Of a stretch of 64,000 bases of DNA, positions 57,359-64,000 are shown one piece after another (positions within the stretch are counted from its first letter, which is position 1; each line of letters begins with the position of its first letter). The DNA comes from Candidatus Rifleibacteriota bacterium (GTDB lineage Bacteria > Muiribacteriota > Ozemobacteria > Ozemobacterales > Ozemobacteraceae): contig JADFXM010000024.1 in the NCBI GenBank assembly GCA_015233565.1, forward strand, positions 1 through 64,000. Direction: 5' to 3'. A model generated the notes under the pieces. That model was not told where the DNA came from and did no database searches. It saw only the letters and a list, made by a program, of their open reading frames with translations. The position numbers and the translations under genes are program-made.

Positions 57359-57579
57359 CTTATTTTCCTATTTCATTGTCCATGGACTTTCGCACATTTT
57401 TAGAAACTCCCTTATCTACAGCATTTCGCATTTTAAATTTTTTTTGGAAAGGAACTTATTTTGGAAAATCTATTAGTCTGGTTCTTTTGTTGATCCCCAC
57501 AATTTGTTGCTCCCCTTTTCCGGAAAATTCGGAATGCTACATAGGTGCTTTTCAAGCGAATTTCCAAAAAATATTTTGG

Positions 57580-58341
57580 TTAAAAAGTGCGAAGTTTCAT
57601 ATTGGCAAAAACTTCACCGAATAAAATCGCGGATAAAGCCACAAGTGGAGCCGTATCCGCTCTGAAAATTCTTTTGCCAAGGCAAACTGATTGCCAGCCT
57701 TTTTCCTGAAAAATTGCCGCTTCATTCTCAGAAAATCCGCCTTCGGGGCCTGAGGCTATGAACAAATGTCTTTTCAATCTGATTTGATCACTGCATGTGT
57801 TGAACTTTGTGTTTGATGGCTGAAGGTTGTCGGGTGGTAGAACTTCATTGGATTTTGGAACTTCATGAAGCAGAATAGCTAAAGTATTTTCGCCGGATTC
57901 AGGAATTTCAGAGGTTTTAATGGGGTCATCAATATTGGGAAGAATGCATCCTCCACATTGGAGCATAGCAGAAACAGCTATTTTTCGCCAGCGGTCAAGT
58001 TTAGAGGGAGACGGGCTGCCTGCAACGCAACGTTCAGCTAAAAGGGGAGTAATCCGTAAAATCCCAATCTCGACAGATTTTTCAATAAGCGTTTCAATTC
58101 TATCTCCTTTGGTGATAGCAGCAAAGAGCCTTGTTTCGATTTGAAGTTCGCGGTCAGGCCTGCTCCTGGATGTGATCTTAAAATTTCCTTTTTCCCCTAA
58201 AATGGCCTCTATTTCCTCTCCTTCGCCATCAATTATTAGAAAGGAGTTTCCCGGCTTAAGTCGCATTACTTTTTCAAGATAATGAGTATTTTCTTTGGAA
58301 AGTGCTGTTACACCTTTGGGTTCATAGATTCTTTTATGCAC
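57580..58341 (-). CDS. rsmE: 16S rRNA m3U1498 methyltransferase RsmE
   Basis: 253 residues; a SPOUT-class enzyme that methylates U1498 of 16S rRNA. An N-terminal PUA-like part (HYLEKVMRLKPGNSF) is followed by the trefoil knot: KSVEIGILRITPLLAERC, then FIASGPEGGFSENEAAIF, then CLGKRIFRADTAPLVALSAI, which form the AdoMet site. A central stretch of about 35 residues (SGENTLAILLHEVPKSNEVL, then a polar linker) is longer than usual. The gene follows tlyA by 27 bases. Confidence 0.94.
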   Translation of the reverse strand: MHKRIYEPKGVTALSKENTHYLEKVMRLKPGNSFLIIDGEGEEIEAILGEKGNFKITSRSRPDRELQIETRLFAAITKGDRIETLIEKSVEIGILRITPLLAERCVAGSPSPSKLDRWRKIAVSAMLQCGGCILPNIDDPIKTSEIPESGENTLAILLHEVPKSNEVLPPDNLQPSNTKFNTCSDQIRLKRHLFIASGPEGGFSENEAAIFQEKGWQSVCLGKRIFRADTAPLVALSAILFGEVFANMKLRTF

Positions 58342-58368
58342 AACTTTTGTCCATCAGTAATTTCTGAT

Positions 58369-59154
58369 TTAAACCATCTTTTCAATGATTTCTTGACTGG
58401 AAAGTTCAGGGGGGTCTTTTTGCCATCTGGAAAAAAATTCCAGGTTTTTCTGGGAGTGAAAAAATGGCAGCGGAAAAAGGTTTTTTAGGAAAATCCCATT
58501 TATTTTTCCAAAATCTGAAAGTTCAAATATCAGGTTTTTTTGAACTTCTTGATCTTTTACGATTCCTCCGGGTTCCACCAATGCTTTTGGGGCTTCAAAT
58601 TGAGGTTTTATCAAAGCCAGGATTTCTCCCTGTTCTTTCAAGTATAGAAAGGCTTTAGGAAAAATATGCTTCAAGGATATGAAAGAGACATCCACAACTA
58701 TTAAATCAAATTTTTCGGGAAAAAAATTATCGGGAATTTCTCTGAAATTCGTTTTTTCAATTACTTTCACTCGAGGATCATTTCTGATTTTTAAAGAGAT
58801 TATTCCGTAGGCGACGTCAAGGGCTGTAACCTGGTTAGCTCCGTGTTTCAAAAGGACATCTGTAAAACCTCCTGTGGAGGCTCCAATATCCAGACAATTC
58901 TTTCCTTTTAAAGGAAAACTGAAATGTTCCAGAGCAGCATTCAGCTTCATTCCACCCCAGGAAACGAAAGGGCAGGGGTTTTTTTTCAAAAAAACAGGAG
59001 TATCAGGGGAAATTTTTTCCCCTGGTTTGTCCAATGTTCGATTCGAACAATAGACTTCCCCGGCGAGGATCATGGCCTGCGCTAATTTCATATCTGGCGC
59101 CAGATTGCGTTCGAGCAGCAGTTCGTCGATTCGTATTTTCTTTCTTAAATTCAT
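58369..59154 (-). CDS. tlyA: TlyA-family rRNA 2'-O-methyltransferase
   Basis: 261 residues. An S4 domain (RIDELLLERNLAPDMKLAQA) is followed by an FtsJ-like Rossmann domain: WGGMKLNAALEHF, CLDIGASTGGFTDVLLKHGA near residue 87, VIEKTNFR and DLIVVDVSFISL near 150, then LIKPQFE. TlyA enzymes methylate cytidines in 16S and 23S rRNA; the old name hemolysin A is misleading. First in an operon with rsmE. Confidence 0.9.
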   Translation of the reverse strand: MNLRKKIRIDELLLERNLAPDMKLAQAMILAGEVYCSNRTLDKPGEKISPDTPVFLKKNPCPFVSWGGMKLNAALEHFSFPLKGKNCLDIGASTGGFTDVLLKHGANQVTALDVAYGIISLKIRNDPRVKVIEKTNFREIPDNFFPEKFDLIVVDVSFISLKHIFPKAFLYLKEQGEILALIKPQFEAPKALVEPGGIVKDQEVQKNLIFELSDFGKINGIFLKNLFPLPFFHSQKNLEFFSRWQKDPPELSSQEIIEKMV

Positions 59155-59330
59155 ATTATTTCTGAAAGTAAATCAAAAAATGGAATACACATTTACTTCT
59201 ATGATATACTTTCTCCGAAAAAAAATCATCGAAAAAAGAAATTTTAGAATTATCCCGAAATTGTGGGTTTGTGCACTGTGGTGATACAATCTTCAAATAT
59301 TTTTATCCGTCCGGCTAGAGAATTGAAAAA

Positions 59331-61298
59331 TTGAGTAAAAGCGAGGTCGGGTTGCGAGTGAATCTGTTTATCTGTGATCAAATACCTCAGGAATCTTTTT
59401 ACCGGCGCCTTATTGAAAGCGATTTTAACATTATTCCTTTCAATAAATCCAAAAGAGGTTGGGGAGACACTGAATCTGCAGGGATATTCCTCATCCATGA
59501 AAAATCCTTGTTTCATGAATATCTTGGACTACTGGATTTGTTTTTTGCATCCCCGGAAAAAAGACCAATAATAGTAATTGGTGACAAACTTACAGAAGAA
59601 TATGTTAAGTCTCTTTTTGAAAATCGGCTATTTGTCTATATTGGACACCCGGTTAATTTTGATGAATTGGCAAATGAAATAAAAAAGTTGCCGCTTGAGC
59701 ATGTCCAGGAACAAAAAGTTGAGTATCAAAAGGAGCTATTAAGAGCTAACAAGCAAATCGAAGATTTATATCAGATCGGAATGGCCCTTTCTTCAGAGAA
59801 AGATCACAATCGACTACTGGAGTTGATTCTCACCAAAAGCCGGGAAATAGTCGGGGCGGATGCCGGAAGCCTTTATTTGATAGAATCTCCATCCAATCTG
59901 AGATTCAAACTTTCGCAAAACAGCTCTTTAAATTGGCAGCTTAACGAAAACGTGGTTATTCCCATAAACGAGAAAAGCATTTCCGGACAAGTTGCCTTGA
60001 GCAAAGAGCCGATAAATTTGTTGGATGCTTATTTTATTTCTCCCTGCTTCTCTTTCACTTTTAATCGAAGTTACGATGAAAAAACCGGTTATCGTACGAA
60101 ATCAGTTCTTGCGGTTCCAATGATGAACCAGGCCGGCGAGATAATGGGAGTAATTCAATTACTGAATAAACGAAGGGATTTCGAAAGCCATCGTAGCGGT
60201 GAACCCCTAAAAGAAGCAAATATTATCCCATTCAACCGTAAAGACCAGGACCTCTTGAGTTCACTTGCATCACAAGCAGCTATTGCACTTGAAAATTCAA
60301 AATTGTACCAGGAAATAAAGAACCTTTTTGAGGGATTTGTAAAAGCATCAGTAGTCGCTATCGAATCGAGAGATCCGACAACTTGTGGGCATTCCGAGCG
60401 GGTCGCTCTTCTCACAACCGCTTTTGCAGAAACAATTACGCGAATTTCTGATGGCCCCTTTGCCCGAATTAATTTCGAAAGTAATGATCTGGTACAAATA
60501 CGATATGCTTCTCTTCTTCACGATTTCGGGAAAGTAGGGGTTCGCGAGGAGATACTTATTAAAGCACGTAAGTTATTTCCTTTCGAACTGGATCTCTTGA
60601 AAAGCCGTTTCAAATATATTCGCAAGAGCATCGAGGCGGACCATTACCACTATTGCCTTGATTGTGCTATGCGAGATGGAATCGAGAAATTCAAAATTTT
60701 GCATCCTATGCTTGAAATTACATTTCAGGATAAACTCAAAGAGTTGGACGAAATATTGCTTTTTCTCATTAAATCAAATGAACCAACCATTTTGGAAGAA
60801 GGTAATTTCAATCGTTTGCTTGAAGTCGCAAAATTAAAATATACCGATATGGACAATCAGACAACTGAATATCTGACGGAAAGAGAGACACATGTACTTT
60901 CGATCAGAAAAGGCTCTTTGTCGGAAGTTGAAAGAATCGAGATTGAATCACATGTTACTCATACCTTCAATTTCCTTTCCAAAATTCCCTGGACTAAGAA
61001 GTTGAATCGAATTCCGGAAATAGCCTATGCTCATCATGAGAAACTTAATGGCCGAGGTTATCCCAATCACCTCGAAGAGGCGGGTATTCCGTTTGAATCA
61101 AAGCTCATGACAATTTGCGACATCTATGACGCGCTAACAGCCCAGGACCGCCCCTACAAAAAGGCGCTTCCTACCCAAAAAGCATTGGATATTATGTACA
61201 GCGAAGTAAACCATGGGTTATTATCCCGAGAGCTATTGGACATTTTTGTCAGGCAGGAACTTTTTAAAGTTATCGAGGGAAAAACCTTCAAACCTTAA
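59331..61298 (+). CDS. GAF-HD-GYP cyclic-di-GMP phosphodiesterase-like protein
   Basis: 655 residues. An N-terminal domain of about 125 residues resembles a receiver fold but its phospho-acceptor Asp is not evident. It is followed by a linker helix, a GAF domain (about 145-325: GADAGSLYLIE, VLAVPMMNQAGEIMGVIQLLN) and an HD-GYP domain. HDFGKVGV lies near 396 and HHEKLNGRGYP near 568, with Asn where Asp is usual. About 110 more residues than normal lie between these motifs. CDIYDALTAQDRPYKKAL closes the domain. The TTG start at 59331 has only a weak site; GTG 59358 is possible. Confidence 0.87.
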   Translation: MSKSEVGLRVNLFICDQIPQESFYRRLIESDFNIIPFNKSKRGWGDTESAGIFLIHEKSLFHEYLGLLDLFFASPEKRPIIVIGDKLTEEYVKSLFENRLFVYIGHPVNFDELANEIKKLPLEHVQEQKVEYQKELLRANKQIEDLYQIGMALSSEKDHNRLLELILTKSREIVGADAGSLYLIESPSNLRFKLSQNSSLNWQLNENVVIPINEKSISGQVALSKEPINLLDAYFISPCFSFTFNRSYDEKTGYRTKSVLAVPMMNQAGEIMGVIQLLNKRRDFESHRSGEPLKEANIIPFNRKDQDLLSSLASQAAIALENSKLYQEIKNLFEGFVKASVVAIESRDPTTCGHSERVALLTTAFAETITRISDGPFARINFESNDLVQIRYASLLHDFGKVGVREEILIKARKLFPFELDLLKSRFKYIRKSIEADHYHYCLDCAMRDGIEKFKILHPMLEITFQDKLKELDEILLFLIKSNEPTILEEGNFNRLLEVAKLKYTDMDNQTTEYLTERETHVLSIRKGSLSEVERIEIESHVTHTFNFLSKIPWTKKLNRIPEIAYAHHEKLNGRGYPNHLEEAGIPFESKLMTICDIYDALTAQDRPYKKALPTQKALDIMYSEVNHGLLSRELLDIFVRQELFKVIEGKTFKP

Positions 61299-61485
61299 GG
61301 GGGTAAGTATTCCTAAATGGATTAAGAGTTTTTGGGTGTCGGAAAAATTTGTAAAAATGAAAGATAAATGTCACTATCAAAACCTTGATCGTCAGTGATT
61401 GCAGGAGTCAAAGGAGACCTTGGTGATCTGCATTAAAACTAGCCTTTGGCAATGGTCTAAACGGATTAAAAGAAGATAATAAAGA

Positions 61486-62799
61486 GTGCAGAAACCTAGC
61501 AATAGGCACACAGTTTGTCAGAAATTTTTTATCAGATTGATTTATCAATCAATATTTGGAGTATTTTTTTATTCTTTTTCTTTAATCTTTTCCTTTTTGC
61601 CTTTTTTTTCACAAAGGATAAAGGAGGGATTGAGAAATTATTTTGGCTATTATCCGAAAAGGAAGACGGGGCCGTTCATTTGGGTGCATGGGGTTTCATT
61701 GGGTGAAACCCTGGTTGCTGATTTTTTTGCCGGAAGGTTGTCGGCAATGTACCCGAAACTTTCGTTTGGATTGACTACCACACACCCCGATTGTTTGAAA
61801 CTGGCTCGAAAAAAATCCTTTTTTTCATCATCCGTTTTTTTTCCATTGGATTTCCGGCCATTCATCAAACGGGCGTTATCCTCATGGAATCCTGATTTGG
61901 TGCTTATTTGTGAAACCGATTTCTGGCCCGAATTTTTATTCCAATGTTGGCAAAGAAGAATTCCAGTGGTTTTGTTGAACGGTCGGATCAGCAATAAACA
62001 TGAGTGGTTTTTTTCCAACTCCAGAAGAATCGGAGAAATGATGTTTGGATGTTTTACAATTTTGTTGGTACAAACCGAAATCGATAAAAAAAGACTGACA
62101 AGAATGGGAGCCCCCCTGGAAAAAATAAAGGTTCTAGGGAATATCAAGTCAGATATGACTCCCGAAATAGACTTTGAAAAATTAGATTCTATTTTGCGTT
62201 GGGTAAATGATAAAAAATTAGTCATTTTTGGCTCTCTTCACCCAACGGAATTGGAAATCTTATTCCCGAGCATTTGTAATTTAGCGAAAAAGGAAGGACT
62301 AAAAGTTCTTATCGCACCGCGCAACATAAAAAATTGCAACATTTGGAAAGCCCGATTCGAAGAAGAAGGCGTTTCCAGCATGATGAGAAGTGAAATTGTG
62401 GGAAATCAGACAAATCTGTTATTTCTGGATACGATTGGTGAACTTGCTTCAATTTATTCGCTATCTTCTATTGCTTTTCTTGGGGGAACATTGGATGAAA
62501 AAGTTGGAGGACATAATCCTCTGGAGGTTATGCGATTCGGAAAGGCACTTCTGGTAGGGCCTTACGCAAGAAATTTCCAGGATATTGTTGATCAGTTGAT
62601 TGAGTTTAATGGGTGCAGGGTTGTTAAGTCCGGCAAAGAGTTTGACGCAATTGTACAAGAATTATTGAATAATCCCAAAATAAGTCAAGAAATCGGAAGT
62701 TCTGGCAAACAAGTTTACGAAGCAAATAGAGGATCCCTTAATAAGACGATTGAGTGTTTGCAACCACTTTTAAATGGGATAGTTTATAACAAAGTCTAG
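61486..62799 (+). CDS. waaA: 3-deoxy-D-manno-octulosonic acid (Kdo) transferase
   Basis: 437 residues. WaaA/KdtA adds Kdo from CMP-Kdo to lipid A precursor. An N-terminal membrane anchor (IFGVFFYSFSLIFSFLPFF) is followed by a GT30 domain: FIWVHGVSLGETLVADF, TTTHPDCLKLARK, LICETDFWPEFLF (catalytic Glu in VSLGE), VVLLNGRISN and GGTLDEKVGGHNPLEVMRFG. The gene shows that the organism makes LPS or a Kdo-bearing lipid A. Start GTG 61486 with a weak site. It precedes the TauE-like gene by 18 bases. Confidence 0.9.
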   Translation: MQKPSNRHTVCQKFFIRLIYQSIFGVFFYSFSLIFSFLPFFSQRIKEGLRNYFGYYPKRKTGPFIWVHGVSLGETLVADFFAGRLSAMYPKLSFGLTTTHPDCLKLARKKSFFSSSVFFPLDFRPFIKRALSSWNPDLVLICETDFWPEFLFQCWQRRIPVVLLNGRISNKHEWFFSNSRRIGEMMFGCFTILLVQTEIDKKRLTRMGAPLEKIKVLGNIKSDMTPEIDFEKLDSILRWVNDKKLVIFGSLHPTELEILFPSICNLAKKEGLKVLIAPRNIKNCNIWKARFEEEGVSSMMRSEIVGNQTNLLFLDTIGELASIYSLSSIAFLGGTLDEKVGGHNPLEVMRFGKALLVGPYARNFQDIVDQLIEFNGCRVVKSGKEFDAIVQELLNNPKISQEIGSSGKQVYEANRGSLNKTIECLQPLLNGIVYNKV

Positions 62800-62817
62800 A
62801 AATTTTCTGGAGCGGAT

Positions 62818-63180
62818 ATGTCATATTTGATGTATATTTCTTATATCCTATGGGGAATAATAATAGGATGGTTAAGCGGGCTATTGGGCTTAGGCGGAGG
62901 AGTATTTGCAATTCCAACTCTGGTCTATCTTTTTGGCCTTTCCGAAACAAAAGCACATGGAACTACGTTGGCAATGATGCTTCCTCCAATTGGTTTATTG
63001 GCGGCCTATAGATATTGGCAGAACGACAATGTAGCAATTCCAATAGCAATTTTTGGAGCATTGGGTTTTTTTATCGGGGGATATTTTGGAGCGGGAGCAG
63101 CTTTGTACATTAGTGAGGAATCTTTAAAAAAAGTTTTTGGCGTATTTATGGTGTTGATGGGCATAAGAATGCTGATTTAA
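62818..63180 (+). CDS. Half-size TauE/SafE-like membrane permease
   Basis: 120 residues and about four hydrophobic segments; GWLSGLLGLGGGVFAIPTLV is the signature of the TauE/SafE family. Full members have two such halves, so this protein probably dimerises, as other half-size members are thought to. Substrates in the family include sulfite and sulfoacetate, but this one is unknown. GGAG precedes ATG 62818. Confidence 0.85.
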   Translation: MSYLMYISYILWGIIIGWLSGLLGLGGGVFAIPTLVYLFGLSETKAHGTTLAMMLPPIGLLAAYRYWQNDNVAIPIAIFGALGFFIGGYFGAGAALYISEESLKKVFGVFMVLMGIRMLI

Positions 63181-63263
63181 TAGCTTTCACGAAAGGTAAA
63201 AATAATCTTTTCAAAAATCTTTTCAAAAAGACTTGCCCTTTTTTTAAAAATTCGTAAAATTAA

Positions 63264-63294
63264 TTGAAACTTTCCTAAACAAATCAAGTATAAT
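63264..63294 (+). promoter_or_regulatory. Probable promoter of the secreted TPR-like gene
   Basis: TTGAAA (63264-63269) and TATAAT (63289-63294) are separated by 19 bases. The leader before ATG 63353 would be about 52 bases and ends in a full AGGAGGT site at 63338-63344, which suggests strong expression. Confidence 0.55.
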
Positions 63295-63352
63295 AATTTA
63301 CCGAGAGTTGAATTTTATTTTAAATTTAAATTTTCATAGGAGGTCTTAACCA

Positions 63353-64000
63353 ATGAAGTTGAGATCAATGTTGGGAGTTCTTCTTCTTGTTACGCTGATT
63401 GCCGGCGGAACTGCATGGGCCTACAACTACAATGATTTACAGATGGCTCATTCAATGAGAGATCGTGGCGACTTCTTGAACGCCAGAAATCTCTACTGGA
63501 ACATCGCTTCTTCCCTCTTCACCGACAATGGCATCCGCAGAGAAGCCGGATACTTTCTGGGTTTCTGCAATGTCAAGATGAACAACAGCTGGGCTGCAAT
63601 TGATGATTACAGATGGTTCATCAAAACCTTTGACGATGGAAATGCGACTTTGATTCCAGATGCAATTTTCGTACTTGGCCGAACTTATGAAGTAGTGAAC
63701 GATGTACAGGCAGCTATCAATTGCTATAGAAGCTGTCTCTCTCGCTTCCCCTACACGGAATTTGCTGGAAAGTCACGTGAAAGAATGAATTTCCTCGGCG
63801 TCTATGCCTCCATGGATTCAGTTAACTATGCTGATTCCAACGGCCAACCAGCAGTAGGCATGGCCCAGGAAAAACCGGGCGCAGTAACTGTTAAGGCTTC
63901 CACCAAAGCTAACCCAATGATGGATCCCTACAATGGTTTCCAACCCGACCAAGCCAAAATCAAAAGAGTTAACACTTTCCTTAATGCAGTAAAGAAAATG
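63353..64000 (+). CDS. Secreted TPR-like protein, 5' part only
   Basis: The frame starts at ATG 63353 with AGGAGGT 8 bases upstream and stays open for all 216 codons to the edge. A signal peptide (MLGVLLLVTLIAGGTAWA, cleavage near residue 23) is followed by helical pairs (DRGDFLNARNLYWNIA; AIFVLGRTYEVVNDVQAAIN; YRSCLSRFPYTEFAGKSRER) that resemble tetratricopeptide repeats of the BamD/YbgF kind. No lipobox cysteine is present, so a periplasmic location is likely. The rest of the gene lies outside the window. Confidence 0.75.
   Translation, partial: MKLRSMLGVLLLVTLIAGGTAWAYNYNDLQMAHSMRDRGDFLNARNLYWNIASSLFTDNGIRREAGYFLGFCNVKMNNSWAAIDDYRWFIKTFDDGNATLIPDAIFVLGRTYEVVNDVQAAINCYRSCLSRFPYTEFAGKSRERMNFLGVYASMDSVNYADSNGQPAVGMAQEKPGAVTVKASTKANPMMDPYNGFQPDQAKIKRVNTFLNAVKKM

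Noticed and set aside
57376..57624. Plus-strand frame of 82 codons with a lipobox-like LIPTICC
   Set aside because: It overlaps the 3' end of rsmE, lies in the gap before mtaB on the other strand and has no ribosome binding site.

Overview
The window looks like a chromosomal segment of an uncultivated, Gram-negative-type bacterium. A Kdo transferase (WaaA/KdtA) points to LPS, and Lgt, LspA and several exported proteins point to a lipoprotein-bearing envelope. Most genes are moderately A+T-rich, with strong GGAGG-type ribosome binding sites. The taxon cannot be fixed from this sequence. The mix of a SpoIIE/HAMP phosphatase, GAF-HD-GYP protein, duplicated Lgt and TPR-like secreted protein would suit a deep lineage such as Riflebacteria, but that is only a guess.

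Layout: 1-8.4 kb holds an exported beta-propeller protein, the helicase HrpB, a decayed MntA/HepT (MNT/HEPN) toxin-antitoxin pair, a small unknown protein and nadC. 8.4-11.2 kb is gene-poor, with a frameshifted DUF433 gene, an unknown membrane-anchored protein and a small dispersed repeat. 11.3-27.4 kb (minus strand) is one 16.1-kb gene for a five-module nonribosomal peptide synthetase. It begins with half a condensation domain and ends with a thioester reductase. It reads visibly richer in G+C than the housekeeping genes. A three-repeat type I-E-like CRISPR fragment and an AlbA_2/ATPase regulator lie just upstream. A small membrane protein and a Sfp-type phosphopantetheinyl transferase follow at 30-31 kb. 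Together these form a probable biosynthetic locus for a reductively released pentapeptide (aldehyde, alcohol or cyclic imine).

31.4-49.9 kb returns to core-type genes: a SpoIIE-like phosphatase, an APC amino-acid permease, a secreted phospholipase-D-like protein, an operon lspA-lgt2-lgt1-rluD, a B3/4-domain protein, three neighbouring membrane proteins with zinc-binding cysteine clusters (one a GT87 glycosyltransferase), and a large membrane protein with a spermidine-synthase-like domain. 50-55.7 kb is an accessory island: nucleotidyltransferase genes and remnants, an intact DDE transposase, two NTF2-like proteins, and an IS1182-type transposase pseudogene fused against a truncated DUF3052 gene. 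56-64 kb holds an RNA-modification cluster (tlyA-rsmE-mtaB), a GAF-HD-GYP signalling protein, waaA, a TauE-like half transporter and the start of a strongly translated secreted TPR-like protein that runs off the right edge.

The most interesting system is the NRPS locus. NRPS and transferase each sit behind a sigma70-type promoter with a TATACT -10 box and 17-bp spacer, which fits joint expression of the synthetase and its activating enzyme. No tRNA, rRNA or riboswitch was recognised.
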